Shown one piece after another: positions 1 through 10,311 of a stretch of DNA of 64,000 nt. This stretch comes from JAJECS01 sp965198185 (GTDB lineage: Bacteria; Chloroflexota; UBA11872), in NCBI GenBank assembly GCA_965198185.1, contig CBDAOU010000001.1, forward strand, positions 620,001 to 684,000, written 5' to 3'. A program made the translations under genes and the position numbers. Under the pieces are notes generated by a model. The model was not told the DNA's origin, did no database searches, and saw nothing but the letters and a program-made list of their open reading frames with translations. How positions within the stretch are numbered: position 1 is the first letter of the stretch; each line of letters begins with the position of its first letter.

Positions 1-117
1 GTGGGCGTTGAGATCAACGAGGGCTATTTCGGGATGGCCGAGCGACGGATACGCAACTCCACGACGACGCTGTTTAGCACAGCCCGTGTGGTGGCAGACC
101 GGGACACGGCCACGTAG
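1..117 (+). CDS. DNA methyltransferase, C-terminal end (partial)
   Basis: The frame is open from the first base and ends at a TAG, giving the last 38 residues of a protein whose start lies outside the window. It contains VGVEINEGYFGMAERRI, the acidic-tip segment that follows the AdoMet-binding motif I in N4/N6-type amino-methyltransferases (PF01555-like), where motif I lies near the C-terminus. The restriction gene begins 16 bp downstream on the same strand, so it is most likely the cognate modification enzyme protecting CTCGAG-type sites. Base specificity cannot be read from this fragment. Confidence 0.7.
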   Translation: MGVEINEGYFGMAERRIRNSTTTLFSTARVVADRDTAT

Positions 118-133
118 CTTGAGCGGCCTAGAC

Positions 134-859
134 GTGCGTGTTGCAGATGCGGTGCAGTTTTTCTGGCTGGCTCGACAGCAGCAAGCACACATCCAGGGAT
201 CGACTAGCGGGCAGCGTGACCAGGGCGGCCGGACGGCCGTAACAGGCGGCAGCCGGATGGATGGCTTCAGCAACCTTGTGGCCGAACTGCTGGTCGAGGT
301 CGGCGTGCCGGAATTGGCGATCTATCGCAAGAAGAACGTGGGTCTCCCGGGATACTTCCGCCCCACGAAGGAATGGGACCTCCTCGTCATCCTCGAGGGC
401 AATTTGCTTGCGTCGATTGAGTTCAAATCGCAGGTCGGCCCGTCGTTCGGCAACAACTACAACAACCGAACCGAAGAGGCGCTGGGCAGTGCGACTGATC
501 TTTGGACTGCGTACCGAGAGGGCGCATTCAAGCCGTCACCGAGGCCGTGGCTGGGCTACCTGATGCTGCTCGAGGAATCATCGAATTCGACCCGGGCAGT
601 TCGCGCGCGCGAGTCGCATTACCCTGTTTTCAGGCAATTCGAGGATGCTTCGTACGCACGGCGCTATGAACTGCTGTGTGAGCGGTTAGTGCGAGAGCGG
701 CTCTACGATGCGGCGTGCCTGCTGCTCTCCGATCAAGCAGGCGGGGCAAACGGCGCGTACCGCGAGCCGTCAGGCGAGATTTCATTTGCAAATTTCGTCG
801 CATCGCTTACGGCACACGTCGGGGCGCACGTGAGATTCGCCGGCGGCCAGCAAAGCTAG
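134..859 (+). CDS. PaeR7I/XhoI-family type II restriction endonuclease
   Basis: This is a 241-residue protein, close to the roughly 246 residues of PaeR7I. I chose the GTG at 134 because homology to PaeR7I/XhoI enzymes (VADAVQFFW, then RRDQGG-like and TGG segments) extends upstream of the first ATG at 257 but not into the preceding residues. The conserved core is GYFRPTKEWDLLV (residues 73-85) followed by ASIEFKSQVGPSFGNN (93-108). It supplies a PD-(D/E)xK nuclease site, D82 with E96-x-K98. The family recognises and cuts CTCGAG. The partial methyltransferase just upstream completes a type II restriction-modification pair. The short spacing suggests co-transcription. Confidence 0.85.
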   Translation: MRVADAVQFFWLARQQQAHIQGSTSGQRDQGGRTAVTGGSRMDGFSNLVAELLVEVGVPELAIYRKKNVGLPGYFRPTKEWDLLVILEGNLLASIEFKSQVGPSFGNNYNNRTEEALGSATDLWTAYREGAFKPSPRPWLGYLMLLEESSNSTRAVRARESHYPVFRQFEDASYARRYELLCERLVRERLYDAACLLLSDQAGGANGAYREPSGEISFANFVASLTAHVGAHVRFAGGQQS

Positions 860-1069
860 CGCCTCCAAGACTTAGGCGATCTGAGGACCAGGGCTCGTCC
901 ACCCAGTGCCGGTGGCCGGAATACGAGGCCGCCTACACCGTGGAGCCGCGCGGGGCGTGATCTGCGAGGTGCTGCCGGCTGTGCCAGGGAAATCCGGGGG
1001 CTGACGCTCGACTTGAAGTTGGCGCCTGCGCATACTCGTTTCCGATAGCGTGGCGGACGAGAGGCATCC

Positions 1070-3667
1070 ATGCATCCAGCGACACCGCCGGAGTTGCGTT
1101 CGGTGCGGCAGTGGACCGGGCGCTGGATTTGGGTGGAGGGCGAGCGCAAGCCGTTCCATTTCTTCCTCTATGCCCGTCGCTCGTTCGATCTCGCCGAGGC
1201 GCCCGCGACGGCTCGGCTGCGGATCACCGCGTCGGATCGCTACGCCCTCTGGGTCAACGGGCGGTACATCGCCCGCGGACCGGCGCGGAGCGACCCGCGA
1301 CGCAAGAGCTATGACATTCATGACGTCGCAGTGCACCTGCGTCCCGGCGCCAACACCATCGCGGTGCGGGCCTATCACTACGCCACGCCTCGCAATGACG
1401 ACGGCTGGGCAAGCTGGAGCGGCAACGCCTATGGCGTGGGCGAGCGCGCGGGCCTGTGGGCGCAGCTTGAAACCGAGAACCAGGACGGCGCGACCTCAAC
1501 CATAGGAACCGACGCTTCGTGGCGCGTGCAACCCGCGAACGCCTGGGACCGGACGATCAAAGTAATCCACTCGCTGGTGGGTCCGCCGGAGGTCTACGAC
1601 GCCGCCGCCGACCCTCCCGACTGGATACAGCCGGAGTTCGACGACAGCGACTGGGATGCCGCCTGGGAAGTCCCCGCGAGGGACTACGACTGGGTGCTGT
1701 TGGAGGCCAGGGAAACGGCGCTGCTGGACGAGCGCGAGGTTTTTCCCGCGCGCGCGTCGGCCACGGGCGAGGTGATCGAGGAGAGCCGGGGGGCCGTCCG
1801 CGACCTGCCGGAGCGGCTGGTGCAGGAGGTGCACTTCCCGCTGGAGCACGCCGTGATCGAGAACGCGGACGCCTTGCTGCGGGCCGACGGCGTGACTGAG
1901 ATGCGGGGCGTGTTCGCGCCCGGTTATGGCATCCGGTCGCCGTTCATCGTGCTGGATTTCGGGCGGCAGCTCTTCGGCTTTCCCCGCGTGCGGCTGACGG
2001 CGCCCGCCGGGGCCATTGTCGACATGACCTACGGACAACAGCTCATCAACGACCGCATCCCGCCCGGCGCGCCCTACGGCGACCGCTACCTCGCCCGCGA
2101 GGGCCGGCAGGTGTGGGAGCCGGCCGAATACAAGCAGTTTCGCTATCTGCACCTGTGTGTGCGCAGCGCTTACGCCCCGGTTCAGATCGAGTCGGTGTCG
2201 GTGGACGACTACGTATATCCGGCGGAGCGGCGCGGCGCGTTCGAGTGCGACGACCCGCTGCTGGGCGCGCTGTGGACGGCCTGTGCCGACACGGCCTACC
2301 TCAACTTCGAGGACACGCTGGTGCACGAGGGCTTCCGCGAGCGGGCGATCTTCAACACCGGCGACGGCAGCCACGTGATGCACATGTGCTTCGCCGCCTA
2401 TGGCGATCTGACGCTCACCGACCGCTTCATGCGGCTGGTGCCGCTGAGCGGCCGCGGCGACGGGATGCTGCAGATGGTGTATCCGCCGGAGAACCCGCAG
2501 CGCTACGTGGTGGCCAACTTCCTGTTCCAGTGGAGCATGCGCGTGCGCGAGCACTACCTGCACACGGGGCGGCGCTGGGTGCTGGAAGAGCTGTATCGCA
2601 GCGTGCCGCCCCAGATCGACTGGTACGAGCCGCATCGCGACGACGACGGCCTGCTGCGCAATCTGCCGCTGCAGAACACGCTGGACTGGACGGCCAACGA
2701 CCTGCGCGGCGCCAGCTTCATCACCAACGCGCTGTACGTGGGCGGGCTGGAGGACGCGGCCTGGCTGGCCGATCGGGTGGGGGTGCCGCACGACGCCGAG
2801 CGCTGGCGGCGCATCGCCGCCGACGTGCGCGAGACGCTGCGCCGCAGATTTTGGGACGAGGATCGAGGGCTGTTCCACGACAGCGACCAGGCGGTTGGGG
2901 CGGACGGCGTCTACAGCGACATTTCGAATGCCTACGCCATCCTCTACGGCATCGCGCCGCCCGAGCGCGCGGCGGCGGTGGCGCGCGCGATCGTGGAGCA
3001 ATACGACGACCTGGTGCAGGCCACGCCGCTGTTCTTCGGCTACGTGGCCGACGCGATCCTCGGCACGGGGCTGATCGACGAGGGGCTCGACCTGATCCGG
3101 CGGCGCTACCGACCCATGCTGGAGTCCACGGACAACCCCATGATCTGGGAGCTGTGGGACCCATTCACCGGTGGGCACCGCATCATCGAGGACGCCGACT
3201 ACGACCGGCGCGACCAAGAAAACCGCGTGCGGCCCATGTCGACGCGGAGCCTGGCGCATACCGGCGGCATTCTGGTGGGCTACGTGCTCTCGACCCGGGT
3301 GTTGGGAATCACGCCGACGGCGCCCGGATTCGCGACCTGCCGCATCGCCCCGCAGCCCGGATCACTGCCGCGCGTGGAAGGAGCGTTTCCGACGCCTCAC
3401 GGCGACATCGCGGTGTGCTGGCAGCGCACGGCGGATGGTCAATCGCTCGACGTGGACGTTCCGCGGGGCGTCGAGGCCGAGGTCGTGCTCGAACGCGCCG
3501 TGGATCGGCGCGAGACGCTGATCTACCGGGAGACCGAGATGCCGCTAGTCGACGCGGAGGCCGTGGCTGGCGCCGGCTTCGTGGTCACGGACGCCGACGT
3601 GCGCACGACCGTGCGCACTGGGACGCACGCGTTTCAGCTGCGCGCGGCGGGTAGCCTTCCACTATGA
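1070..3667 (+). CDS. alpha-L-rhamnosidase-like glycoside hydrolase (GH78)
   Basis: An 865-residue protein predicted to release terminal L-rhamnose from glycosides. The N-terminal 190 residues form a beta-sandwich with the pattern common in GH78 proteins (ARRSFDL, YALWVNGR, DVAVHLRPGANTIAVR). A second beta domain and the (alpha/alpha)6 barrel follow. The usual catalytic-acid loop DxPxRDER is replaced by HEGFRERAIFNTGDG at about residues 419-433, so E420 is the likely acid but the motif is divergent. No signal peptide is seen. The ATG at 1070 has GAGG six bases upstream. Its stop overlaps the next gene's ATG. L-rhamnose mutarotase lies 36 kb away, consistent with rhamnose catabolism. Confidence 0.8.
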   Translation: MHPATPPELRSVRQWTGRWIWVEGERKPFHFFLYARRSFDLAEAPATARLRITASDRYALWVNGRYIARGPARSDPRRKSYDIHDVAVHLRPGANTIAVRAYHYATPRNDDGWASWSGNAYGVGERAGLWAQLETENQDGATSTIGTDASWRVQPANAWDRTIKVIHSLVGPPEVYDAAADPPDWIQPEFDDSDWDAAWEVPARDYDWVLLEARETALLDEREVFPARASATGEVIEESRGAVRDLPERLVQEVHFPLEHAVIENADALLRADGVTEMRGVFAPGYGIRSPFIVLDFGRQLFGFPRVRLTAPAGAIVDMTYGQQLINDRIPPGAPYGDRYLAREGRQVWEPAEYKQFRYLHLCVRSAYAPVQIESVSVDDYVYPAERRGAFECDDPLLGALWTACADTAYLNFEDTLVHEGFRERAIFNTGDGSHVMHMCFAAYGDLTLTDRFMRLVPLSGRGDGMLQMVYPPENPQRYVVANFLFQWSMRVREHYLHTGRRWVLEELYRSVPPQIDWYEPHRDDDGLLRNLPLQNTLDWTANDLRGASFITNALYVGGLEDAAWLADRVGVPHDAERWRRIAADVRETLRRRFWDEDRGLFHDSDQAVGADGVYSDISNAYAILYGIAPPERAAAVARAIVEQYDDLVQATPLFFGYVADAILGTGLIDEGLDLIRRRYRPMLESTDNPMIWELWDPFTGGHRIIEDADYDRRDQENRVRPMSTRSLAHTGGILVGYVLSTRVLGITPTAPGFATCRIAPQPGSLPRVEGAFPTPHGDIAVCWQRTADGQSLDVDVPRGVEAEVVLERAVDRRETLIYRETEMPLVDAEAVAGAGFVVTDADVRTTVRTGTHAFQLRAAGSLPL

Positions 3668-4381
3668 CCACACGCCACTTCGGGCTGCGGCTCCCCTTCG
3701 CGCTGCTGATGGCGCTGGCCGCCTTTGTCCTCGCAGGCTGCATCCGCGTCGAGTTGACCTTCACCGTGGAGGAGGACGGCTCGGGCACGGTCGGCATGCT
3801 GGCGGCGATCGACGAAGCGCTGCTCGCGGCTTCTGACGAATCCGCAGAGGAAATGTTCGGGGAGGTCGACGACCTGCCGCCGGGCGCGGTCGTCGAGGAG
3901 TACCGCGAGGACGGATTCGTCGGGCAGCGCATGAGCGTGCCTGTTCCCGACATGGAGCTGGCGGCGGAGTCGCTGGGCGGCGTGGACGACATGACCGATG
4001 CCGCGGACTTCGAGTTCGTGCGCGAGGGAGACAGTTGGCGGTTCACGATGAAAATGCCGCCGCTGGGCGAAGAAACTGGCCGGCGAGAACGGAGACTTCG
4101 CCGCCGGCATGACGGCTGCATTCGTCAACTCCGCCGAATTCCGGGTGCGCGTCTCGTTGCCCGGCGAGGTTACGGAGCACAACGCCGACCGAGTCGAGAA
4201 CGGCGTGCTGGTGTGGGAACTTGACTTGATGGGCGGGGAGCGGCGCACGCTCAGCGCCCGCAGCCAGCTGGCGGGCGTTGGGCCGGTCGTCGTGGTCGTC
4301 GCGATCGCGGCGGGGGCTGCCGCGGTGGTGCTGGCCGCGGTGGCGGCCCGGTCGGCCATTCGTGCCCGTCGCCGGGCGTAG
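3664..4381 (+). pseudogene. LppM-like (DUF3153) lipoprotein, frameshifted
   Basis: The reading frame starts with a lipoprotein signal (hydrophobic run, then VLAGC at residues 21-25) and a beta-rich domain resembling LppM (FTVEEDGSGTVGM, PPGAVVEEYREDGFVGQR). Between about 4070 and 4108 the natural sequence leaves this frame. The continuation (FAAGMTAAFVNSAEFRVRV, then a hydrophobic segment VVVVVAIAAGAAAVVLAA and a basic tail) lies in the +1 frame and ends at 4381. Joined, they give a protein of about 239 residues: exported, lipid-anchored and with a C-terminal membrane helix. The ATG overlaps the rhamnosidase stop (ATGA). The shift may be a true mutation or a one-base assembly error. Confidence 0.7.
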
Positions 4382-4586
4382 GCCGCCCAGCGGGACGCAC
4401 GCGTTCAAGTTATGGGTGGCGAGGTAGCTGGACTTCAGCGATGTGACAGGAGGACATCGCAGTGGGGTCGTTTAGGTAGAAAGGCCTGATACATTCAACT
4501 GAAGCAGAGGCTCGCACAGTTCATCGCAGACAGTGCCTTCATCCTTCATGGAAATGGCCCTTGTCCCTGGCACTCGCATCGTGCAG

Positions 4587-4592
4587 TATAGT
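4587..4592 (+). promoter_or_regulatory. candidate -10 element (TATAGT)
   Basis: TATAGT lies 88 bp before the GTG of the GHKL ATPase gene, inside a 299-bp non-coding stretch. No convincing -35 sits at 16-18 bp, so this is a weak call. I see nothing else in 4382-4680. Confidence 0.25.
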
Positions 4593-4680
4593 CGGCCTAT
4601 GACGGCACTTGCGGAGACACTACTAGTCTCCTGGCAGCCGCAGAGGTCCACAGGATCTTTGCTAGCTTTGAGAACTAACC

Positions 4681-7600
4681 GTGCAGTCTGACTACGAAGC
4701 ACTTCGATCGGATAATGAGTTGGATTATGGCAGAAAGATTGGCAAAATCGGTCGGATGCTGCTGGCGGATCGATATGATGACGAGACGCACTTCATCTTC
4801 GAACTACTCCAGAATGCTGAGGATGCGCTGGCAAAGCGGAGAGAATGGAAAGGGCAACGGACTGTCAAGTTTTCCCTATCGCCTGATGCCCTAAGTGTCA
4901 CCCACTTCGGAAAGCCGTTCGATGAGGATGACGTACGTGGAATCTGTGGCATTGACGAGAGCACCAAAGATCTAACCTCAATCGGTCGCTTCGGGATCGG
5001 ATTCAAATCTGTCTACGCATTCACAGATAGCCCTGAAATCCACTCGGGCAGTGAGCATTTTGCGATTGATTCGTTCGTCTTGCCAAGGGCGCTCATGGGA
5101 AACGACCTGCCACCACAACAAACAGTGATTCGGCTTCCGTTCCAAAGCACCAACCCCAACTCAGTGGATCAGATTCAGGAAGGACTACGGCGTCTCGATC
5201 TGCCGACGCTGCTCTTTCTGCGTGAGATCGAAGAGATCGAATGGTCCGTGGTGGACGGACCGTCGGGCCAGTACATGCGTGAAACAAGAAACATCAGCGA
5301 CACAGCCCGCAAAGTAGCAATAATTGGTACTGACGAGACAACTGACGGTGTCAACGAAGAAGAATGGATCGTCTTCTCCCGGACAGTAGCCAACGACGAA
5401 GTCGAGGTCGGTCACGTCGAGCTGGCTTTCGCCATCGAGCCGAGCGTAGACGGCGAAGGATCATCGGTGCGCCCCATTTCGGACTCGCCACTCGTCGTTT
5501 TCTTCCCGACGGTCCTGTCGACAAGCCTAGGCTTTTTGGTGCAAGGACCTTATCGCACCACGCCTAGTCGAGACAACGTGCCTGAGCGCGATCCATGGAA
5601 CCAGTACCTCGTTCAAGAAACGTCCGTTCTGCTGGTTGATGCCCTCCGGGAACTTTGCCAACTGGGCCTGCTAAGAACATCGGTCCTGCAAAGCCTGCCA
5701 CTAGACACCAATCGCTTTCCGGAAGGCAGTAGGTTTGCGCCATTGTTTTCGGCGGTTCGCGAAGCTCTAATAACGGAGCGGCTGCTTCCTCGCCACACGG
5801 AGGGGTATGTCGCTGCACAGGAGGCTATGCTAGCGCGGACCCAAGAGTTGCGCGACCTCCTCGGACCTAAACAGCTAGCCGACCTCTATCGGCTAGATCA
5901 CGAAATCTTCTGGCTCAGTGAGGATATCACGGTCGATCGGAATCCAGAGATCCGCACATATCTACTTCACGAGCTTGAGATGCAGGAGATCACCCCTGAT
6001 CGGCTGATCTCTAGGTTGACAAGAGTGTTCCTCGAAGCACAGTCAGACAATTGGATTGAGCGGCTGTATATGTTCTTGAGTGGTCAGACGGCTCTTCAAC
6101 AAAAACTCGAAGAAATACCTATCGTTCGCCTGGAAGATGGCTCACATGTTGTTGCTTTCAGCGGAGACCAACCGCAGGCATTCCTACCTGTTAACGATCG
6201 CACAGACTTCCCCACGGTCCGACGAAGCGTGTGTCAATTGGAAGATGCCTTGGGGTTCCTCGAGTCTCTCGGACTTAGCCCCCCTGACCCAGTGGACGAT
6301 GTGATTGCACATATCCTCCCTAAGTACGATCGAGAACACCCAGACGTCCCAGAAATAGAATACCGGTCAGACGTTGAGCGAGTACTTGCCGCATTTGACA
6401 CCGACTCAACGGCGCAACGGGATAGGCTGGTATCGGAATTGCGGGAAGTCGAGTTCATACTGGCCGTAAATGCCGGTGACGGCTCTCGCCATTTCACCCG
6501 CCCGCCCGATGCATACCAGGCGACTCGACGACTTAAGGAACTATTCGCTGGCGTATCCGGAGTTCTGATTGTTGATGATTCCAAAGATTACCTCCGCGGC
6601 GAGCGCATCCGCGCCCTTCTAGAGGCGGCGGGTAGTTCGCCGTATTTGGATCGCGTTCCAGCAAAGCCTTTGCTCACGCGGGAAGAGAAGACCAACCTTA
6701 GGGACGCATCCGGAATCTTGGGCTTTAGTTATGATATTCATGTGAGAGACTATACGCTAAGGGGCGTCGAATCTGTACTTAAAACGATTCCAACTCTAGC
6801 TGAGAATGAAGTCGGACCCAGAACCAAGATTCTCTGGGAATCATTGTGTGACGTGGCAGACAGAGGTAGCTGAGGAGTATTCCAAGGTGAATATTGCTGG
6901 ATGTGGTACGGAAGGAAATATATCGCGTTCGACGCATTCTTCGTTCGCTTGCTTGGTGAAACCAGCTCGGTTTCAGATGATGACCGCGTACTACAGCGGC
7001 CCAATGCCGTGATCTTCGAGAGCACGGGATGGAAATCGAATCCGCTTCTCCTCGCGACTATAGAGTTTAAGCCTGCGGTCATTGATGAACTCGCCCGAGA
7101 AGCGGGAATCGAGGCCGAAGTCCTTACCCTGCTTACCCAGTACGGCTTGACCAGCGTTGAACAGTTCACATCGCAATTGCTACAAGCCGGTCTCATGGAC
7201 GAGGATGGTGACACAGAGCACACTTCAAGCATTCACGACACTCAGCGCGGCAGCGTAGATGGTGCGGCTGGGCCAACCTCGCCGGTTGCTGAACTGCACG
7301 AGCAGGTAAGTGCTTCCGAACCTGACAGCGACACAAGAACTGATGAAGAGACCAACGCGCCTGTAAACCAGATTGGCGACGAGAGCGTGAATGATGCTGC
7401 GGGTGAGGTTAGTGTCGGCCATGAGGAGCCGGAGGATGGTGGAGTGTTAAGCGGCACGAAACAAGCAACGGGCTCGTCGAGAGACGGACGGAAGTTCGTC
7501 TCGTACGTGGCTCTAATCTCCTCAGACGAAGGGGCATCGGACCCGGACGATCTGACGCAGCAAGAGCGTATGGACCTTGAGGAAAACGCCATCAAGCTCA

Positions 7601-7935
7601 TCCTCGAGCACGAGCCAAGTCTTAAGCGCACACCGGTGAACAACCCAGGCTTTGACCTTTGGGAACGGGGAATCGACGGGCAGCCCGCCAGGTGGGTAGA
7701 GGTCAAATCGATGACGGGAACCCTGCACGACCGACCCGTAGGAATCTCTCGGACTCAATTCGAATGTGCGCAGAAGCATGGGAAGGCGTTCTGGCTCTAT
7801 ATCGTAGAGAACGCAAAGCACCCGGATCAGGCCCGAATAGTGCAAATTCAAGATCCTGTTGGCAAATCGGAGACTTTCACCTTTGATCGTGGTTGGATTG
7901 CAGTGGCCGACACTACTAAGGCAGGGGAAAGCTAA
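4681..7935 (+). pseudogene. Sacsin-like GHKL ATPase with C-terminal DUF3883 (NOV-C) domain, interrupted by one in-frame TGA
   Basis: One reading frame of about 1,085 codons is broken only by a TGA at 6871-6873. The N-terminal 120 residues are a GHKL/HSP90-type ATPase: N-box ELLQNAEDA (41-49), HFGKPFDEDDVRGICGI, and G2 loop IGRFGIGFKSVYAFTD (101-116). After the TGA the same frame continues at once with GVFQGEYCWMWYG and FDAFFVRLL, which are conserved in these proteins, so the stop is inside the gene. The last ~120 codons are a DUF3883/NOV-C domain (FDLWERG, WVEVKSM), a nuclease-like fold. In bacteria this architecture is found mostly in defence islands. Base composition is AT-richer than the neighbours, suggesting transfer. 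The function is inferred to be anti-phage; whether the product is made is unknown. Confidence 0.75.
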
Positions 7936-8115
7936 CGCAATTGTCCGAGAGGATGTTCTCATGGCTACGGCCAGTTGCCGGCTGCAGCACTAGCTCACGT
8001 AAGGACGAGCCAGCTTGATCGACCGCCTGCCCAACACCGCTCTGGACGACCCCAGTTCCACTCGTGCGGGTCCCTGTCAACTAGGACTGCGGACATCACA
8101 TCTAGGCCGGCCTAA

Positions 8116-9222
8116 TCAGCTTCGGTACCCGGCCGTGTGGTGGCGGATGTCGTAGCGGCCGGGGTAGCGCACGGGCAGGTCGCCTGACTCGATCATTTGG
8201 ATGAGCGGCGAGGCCATGGTCTTGAGCGGCAGGCGCACGAGGCCGCGAGTGCGGGCTGACTCATAGATTGCCATGAGCGCTTCGTGGGTCTTGATGGCGA
8301 GGTGGGCGTCGCCGCGGTGCTCGTCGACCTCGCCCGCGGCCCAGGCCGCCAGAGCGTCGATCTCGCGCAGGCGGGCGTCGTCGTAGTAGTCGCCGCCGGC
8401 CGGTATGTCGCGGCTGCGTCCGTCGCGGCCCACGATGCGCACGGCGTAGTCGGCGCCACGGCCGTCCTGGGAAACGATGAGCAGGCCGTCGGTGCCCACG
8501 ATGAGGTGCGTGTGCGCCTCCAGGCCCGGCGCGTCGGGCGTCTCGCTTTCCAGACTCAGACGCATGCCGCCGGCCAGGCCGGCGACCGCGGCGGCCATCT
8601 CCTCGCTGGGCCAGCCGCGCTCCCAGCGGTCCGTCTCGCGCTGGACGTTGCCCAGCACCCATTCCACGTCGGGCTCTCCCAGCATGAAGAGCATGCGGTC
8701 CAGGGCGTGGGTGAGGTGATTGGTGATGCCGCCGACGGTGCAGCCCACGCGGGCGAAGACGGGCGTGCCGATGTCGCCGGCCGCCACCGCGTCGCGCGCC
8801 TGCTCGTAAGCGCGAAGCCAGCGGCCCTGATGCCCGATGGCCAGCTTGACGCCGTGCCTGTCGCAGGTCGCCACCATGGCGCGCGCCTCGCCCAGATTGC
8901 CGGCCATGGCCTTCTCGCAAAGGATGGCCGTGGGCGCGTAGCGGCTGGCGGCCAGGATCGTGAGCGGCGCGTGGCTCGCCTGCGGGGTGGCGATGCTGAG
9001 CAGGTCGGGGCGGTGCTCGCGCAGCATCGTCTCCATGTCGGTGTAGCGGGCGTCGACGTCGTGCTGATCGGCCAGCTCGTGGCACCGCGACTCGATGGCA
9101 TCGCAGATCGCCACCAGCTCGACGCGGTCGCTGGCGGCGTAGCCGGCGGCATGCTTGCGTCCGATGCGGGCGCCGACGACGGCGGCGCGCAGCGGTCGGC
9201 CCGGATTGGAGGCGCCGGACAC
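8116..9222 (-). CDS. Gfo/Idh/MocA-family oxidoreductase
   Basis: A 368-residue NAD(P)-dependent sugar or inositol dehydrogenase-like protein. The N-terminal Rossmann fold carries AAVVGARIGRKHAAGYAAS, slightly unusual in having A instead of G in the third glycine position. The ILCEKAMAGN motif replaces the usual EKP (proline to alanine). The C-terminal GFO-type beta sheet domain follows. The start is a GTG three bases after the stop of the similar gene at 9226-10311, so the two are a minus-strand operon of paralogues. Substrate unknown. Confidence 0.8.
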   Translation of the reverse strand: MSGASNPGRPLRAAVVGARIGRKHAAGYAASDRVELVAICDAIESRCHELADQHDVDARYTDMETMLREHRPDLLSIATPQASHAPLTILAASRYAPTAILCEKAMAGNLGEARAMVATCDRHGVKLAIGHQGRWLRAYEQARDAVAAGDIGTPVFARVGCTVGGITNHLTHALDRMLFMLGEPDVEWVLGNVQRETDRWERGWPSEEMAAAVAGLAGGMRLSLESETPDAPGLEAHTHLIVGTDGLLIVSQDGRGADYAVRIVGRDGRSRDIPAGGDYYDDARLREIDALAAWAAGEVDEHRGDAHLAIKTHEALMAIYESARTRGLVRLPLKTMASPLIQMIESGDLPVRYPGRYDIRHHTAGYRS

Positions 9223-9225
9223 GGC

Positions 9226-10311
9226 TCAGGCCTCCACCGGGGGGTACGTCCCGGCATGGCGGATGTCGTAGGCGCCCGGGTATCGAACCTGCAACTGGCC
9301 GTCCTCGATCATCGCCTCGAGCGGCGAGCGACGGGTTGAGAGCGGGAGGGTTACGCGTGAGCGCGTGCGCGCGGACTCGTAGATGGCCATGAGGGCCTCG
9401 TGCGACGGCTGGGTGCGCGCGATGGACTGCTCGTGCTCCGGGCCGCCGTCGATCCACTCGGCCAGCCGGTCGACCTGGGCGATCCAGGGATCGATCTCCG
9501 GGAACTCCGTCGACGCAAGATCCATCTCGCCGTGGGCGCATGACGTCAGATGCAGGTCGAATGCCTCGCGGCCGTGCACCTGGTGGGTTCTGACGCGTAG
9601 TACGCCCTCGTCGCCCGCCAGCACGAAGCCCCAGTTGCCGACGGTGGGATTGGCGTCGATGTCCACGTCGAGCACCAGGCGAGCGCCACCCTCGAAGGCG
9701 ATGACGCCCCCGCAGAGGTCCTCGACGGGCAGGCCCCGTTCGTAGCGGTCGGTTTCGCGCTGCACCTGGCCCACGGCCCAGTCGACCGCCGGGTCCCCGA
9801 GCATGAAGCGGATGAGGTCGACCACGTGGGAGGCCTGGTTCAGCAGGCCGCCTTCCTGGACGCTGACGGTGCCGGCGAGGGGCCGCCCGATGGCGCCCTC
9901 GGCGATGAGCCGGCGCGCATGGGCGAACTGGGGGATCTGCCGTCGCATGTGGCTGATGACGAGCTTGACGCCGTGCTCGTCGCAGGCCGCGGTCATGGCC
10001 TCGACGCTGCCCATGTCGGGCGCCATGGGCTTCTCGCAAATGATGGCCTTGGGGCGGGCCTCGGCGGCGGCGATCACCATTGGCGCGTGGAGCTGGCAGG
10101 GGGTGGCGACGCTGACAATGTCGAGCGTCTCGTGCTCCAGCATGGCCTCGAGGCTGGTATAGCGGTGCGGCACGTCGAAGGTGCGGCCGACCTCGTCCAA
10201 GAGCGCGGCGTCGAGATCGGCGATGGCGACGAGATCGGTCGCGTCGCTGCCGGTATATGCGCGTGCGTGCCGGATGCCGACGCCAAGCCCCACGATGCCG
10301 GCGCGATACAT
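9226..10311 (-). CDS. Gfo/Idh/MocA-family oxidoreductase
   Basis: A 361-residue paralogue of the downstream gene. It has a Rossmann fold starting MYRAGIVGLGVGIRHA and the cofactor/substrate motif IICEKPMAPD (EKP intact). The C-terminal residues, LQVRYPGAYDIRHAGTY, are nearly the same as in the neighbour (LPVRYPGRYDIRHHTAGY). I chose the ATG at 10311 because GAGG lies eight bases upstream; an ATG two codons earlier (10317) is too close to it. Probably the first gene of a two-gene sugar-oxidation operon. Confidence 0.8.
   Translation of the reverse strand: MYRAGIVGLGVGIRHARAYTGSDATDLVAIADLDAALLDEVGRTFDVPHRYTSLEAMLEHETLDIVSVATPCQLHAPMVIAAAEARPKAIICEKPMAPDMGSVEAMTAACDEHGVKLVISHMRRQIPQFAHARRLIAEGAIGRPLAGTVSVQEGGLLNQASHVVDLIRFMLGDPAVDWAVGQVQRETDRYERGLPVEDLCGGVIAFEGGARLVLDVDIDANPTVGNWGFVLAGDEGVLRVRTHQVHGREAFDLHLTSCAHGEMDLASTEFPEIDPWIAQVDRLAEWIDGGPEHEQSIARTQPSHEALMAIYESARTRSRVTLPLSTRRSPLEAMIEDGQLQVRYPGAYDIRHAGTYPPVEA

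Noticed and set aside
4472..4702. 76-codon minus-strand frame before the GHKL gene
   Set aside because: No ribosome-binding site or recognisable protein; overlaps the likely promoter region.
6871..6873. TGA as recoded sense codon (alternative genetic code or selenocysteine)
   Set aside because: Many other genes in the window end at TGA, no SECIS-like stem was evident and the family has no cysteine or selenocysteine at this position that I know of.
8261..10039. 592-codon minus-strand frame across the two Gfo/Idh genes
   Set aside because: Out-of-frame shadow of the oxidoreductases, Arg/Pro-rich, no motif.
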